Positions 6,571 to 7,148 of a stretch of 7,148 nucleotides of DNA are shown here, one piece after another; position 1 is the stretch's first letter; each line of letters starts with the position of its first letter. Where the stretch lies: NCBI GenBank assembly GCA_003230435.1, contig QIDW01000137.1, positions 1-7,148 of the forward strand, written 5' to 3'. The stretch comes from Acidimicrobiia bacterium. Lineage in GTDB: Bacteria > Actinomycetota > Acidimicrobiia > Spongiisociales > ZC4RG35. The notes under the pieces are model-generated. The model was given only the letters and a program-made list of their open reading frames with translations, did not search any database and was not told the DNA's origin. The position numbers and the translations under genes are program-made.

Positions 6571-6624
6571 TCCCCCCTCTTGAGGGGGGACCGACGGTCC
6601 GCAGGACCGGCGAGGGGGGTTGTA
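6571..6624 (+). promoter_or_regulatory. Structured 5' leader of the DUF559 gene with two mutually exclusive pairings
   Basis: CCCCCCTC (6572-6579) can pair with GAGGGGGG at 6582-6589 (a perfect 9-bp stem counting the flanking T-A pair, loop TT) or with the identical GAGGGGGG at 6612-6619. The second copy lies 5 nt before the ATG at 6625, in the Shine-Dalgarno position. Between them is a perfect hairpin CGGTCC-GCA-GGACCG (6595-6609). This arrangement could hide or free the ribosome site, but it could equally be transposon-like palindrome structure. Confidence 0.45.
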
Positions 6625-6999
6625 ATGGTCAGCCAAATCCACAAACCATCGACCATCCGAGACCCACGACTGATTACCTTCGCTAGAAGCAACCGCTCTC
6701 AGATGTCCGACGCCGAATGAAGACTGTGGGCCTATCTGCGAAGTCAACAGTTGGGGATTCGCTTTCACCGTCAGCATCCAATTGGTCCGTACATCGCCGA
6801 TTTCGCATGTGTTTCACTTCGTCTTGTTGTGGAAGTTGATGGCTCGCAACATCGGGGATCGGGATACGACGTCGAACGCGACATTCGGATGAAGCTCAAG
6901 GGGTGGACCGTTGTGCGGGTGTGGGCCTGGGACGTCATCCGGGACATCGAGGGGACGGTTGGGACGATCATGGGCGTGATTGAGGAACTGACGGATTGA
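6625..6999 (+). pseudogene. DUF559 (Vsr-like) endonuclease-domain protein, interrupted by one in-frame TGA
   Basis: Reading from ATG 6625 gives a continuous 124-codon frame broken only by TGA at codon 32 (6718-6720). Before it is DPRLITFARSNRSQMSDAE (13-31); after it RLWAYLRSQQLGIRFHRQHP (33-52), IGPYIADFAC (53-62), LVVEVDGSQH (67-76), YDVERDIRMKLKGWTVVRVW (81-100) and a C-terminal helix. This is the full DUF559 pattern, a PD-(D/E)xK nuclease-like fold related to Vsr mismatch endonuclease; candidate active-site residues are D59, E70 and D72. Family members usually have Arg or Lys where the TGA lies (AERRLW), so CGA to TGA is the simplest history. Genes here that end in TGA show it is a stop in this genome. 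Downstream are back-to-back stops TGATAATAA. The gene sits between two copies of a palindromic repeat. Confidence 0.88.
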
Positions 7000-7027
7000 T
7001 AATAATTACGTCTCTCGCCCCCGCTTC

Positions 7028-7100
7028 GCTGCAGGCGGGATGCCCCCCTCCCCGCCTTCGGCGGTACTCCCCCCGCTGCGCTTCGCTTGCAGGGGGAGAA
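7028..7100. repeat. Palindrome-rich direct repeat, right copy
   Basis: Second copy of the unit at 6489-6560, beginning 28 bases after the DUF559 stop, in the same orientation. It keeps the CCGCC-TTC-GGCGG and CTCCCC...GGGGAG stems. Just before it, 7017-7027 (cgcccccgctt) resembles the inner part of the unit (ccccccgctgcgctt), hinting at a further degenerate partial copy. Confidence 0.88.
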
Positions 7101-7127
7101 ACCCGCTCTGCAGGGGGCAACCGGGTT
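7100..7127. terminator. Weak hairpin after the right repeat
   Basis: AACCCG (7100-7105) and CGGGTT (7122-7127) form a 6-bp stem with a 16-base loop, followed by CTAGG rather than a T-run. It may be the edge of the repeat family or a poor terminator. The remaining bases to 7148 show nothing recognisable. Confidence 0.25.
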
Positions 7128-7148
7128 CTAGGCCTTCAAGTATCGAAT

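Noticed and set aside
6402..6692. N-terminal extension of the small membrane protein (start at 6692)
   Set aside because: The added residues are translated from the hairpin-rich repeat and the antisense of the DUF559 leader; the internal ATG at 6401 has a ribosome site and begins the conserved part.
6274..6720. 148-codon plus-strand frame ending at the DUF559 TGA
   Set aside because: Its first part is antisense to the membrane protein and runs through the repeat; only codons from 6625 match DUF559.
6718..6720. TGA as a sense codon (recoded genetic code or selenocysteine)
   Set aside because: sufC, sufD and the Rieske gene all end in TGA with ATGA overlaps, so TGA is a stop here; the family does not have selenocysteine at this position.
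6489..7100. CRISPR array
   Set aside because: There are only two repeat copies, over 70 bp long and separated by a gene; no regular spacers and no cas genes.
1..7148. tRNA or rRNA genes
   Set aside because: No cloverleaf with TTCRANY-type loop or rRNA-like stretch was seen in the gaps on either strand.

Overview
The window reads as a chromosomal segment of a fairly GC-rich bacterium, most likely an actinomycete-type lineage (Actinomycetota, possibly an Acidimicrobiia-like group). The clues are a Rieske ferredoxin gene set between sufD and sufC, an actinobacterial-style class II fumarase, a region 1.1-less RpoD-like sigma factor and a small 'FLPWTT' membrane protein. The assignment is inference from gene content and protein motifs; no database search was possible.

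Layout. Positions 1-3525 are all on the minus strand: sufD (3525-2263), a Rieske [2Fe-2S] ferredoxin (2266-1955) and sufC (1958-1155) form a tightly coupled operon with two 4-base ATGA overlaps. They are followed, after a leader with a large imperfect dyad, by class II fumarase fumC (1041 to beyond the left edge). fumC is broken in this sequence by a perfect 20-bp tandem duplication (341-360/361-380) that shifts the frame; removing one copy restores a canonical fumarase. Upstream of sufD, on the same strand, lies a membrane-anchored putative glycoside hydrolase of the DUF4015 type (5044-3581). It is divergent from an RpoD-like sigma factor (5145-6095, plus strand). A 94-residue membrane protein (6401-6117, minus) converges on the sigma factor gene.

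The right end (about 6480-7148) is accessory in character. A DUF559/Vsr-like endonuclease gene (6625-6999, plus) is interrupted by one in-frame TGA at codon 32. It is flanked by two nearly identical, palindrome-rich direct repeats of about 72 bp (6489-6560 and 7028-7100). Its 5' leader has an 8-nt C-rich tract that could pair with either of two identical G-rich copies, one of which sits where the ribosome binding site should be.

How the genes work together. SufC (ATPase) and SufD (scaffold) are two parts of the SufBCD Fe-S cluster assembly machine, and the Rieske protein is a plausible client or electron carrier. sufB, sufS and sufU, which usually adjoin these genes in Actinomycetota, are absent here, so the suf locus appears split. 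Four of the seven genes use GTG or TTG starts. The strongest leads for novelty are the DUF559 cassette with its repeats and possible RNA switch, and the slippage-type frameshift in fumC.
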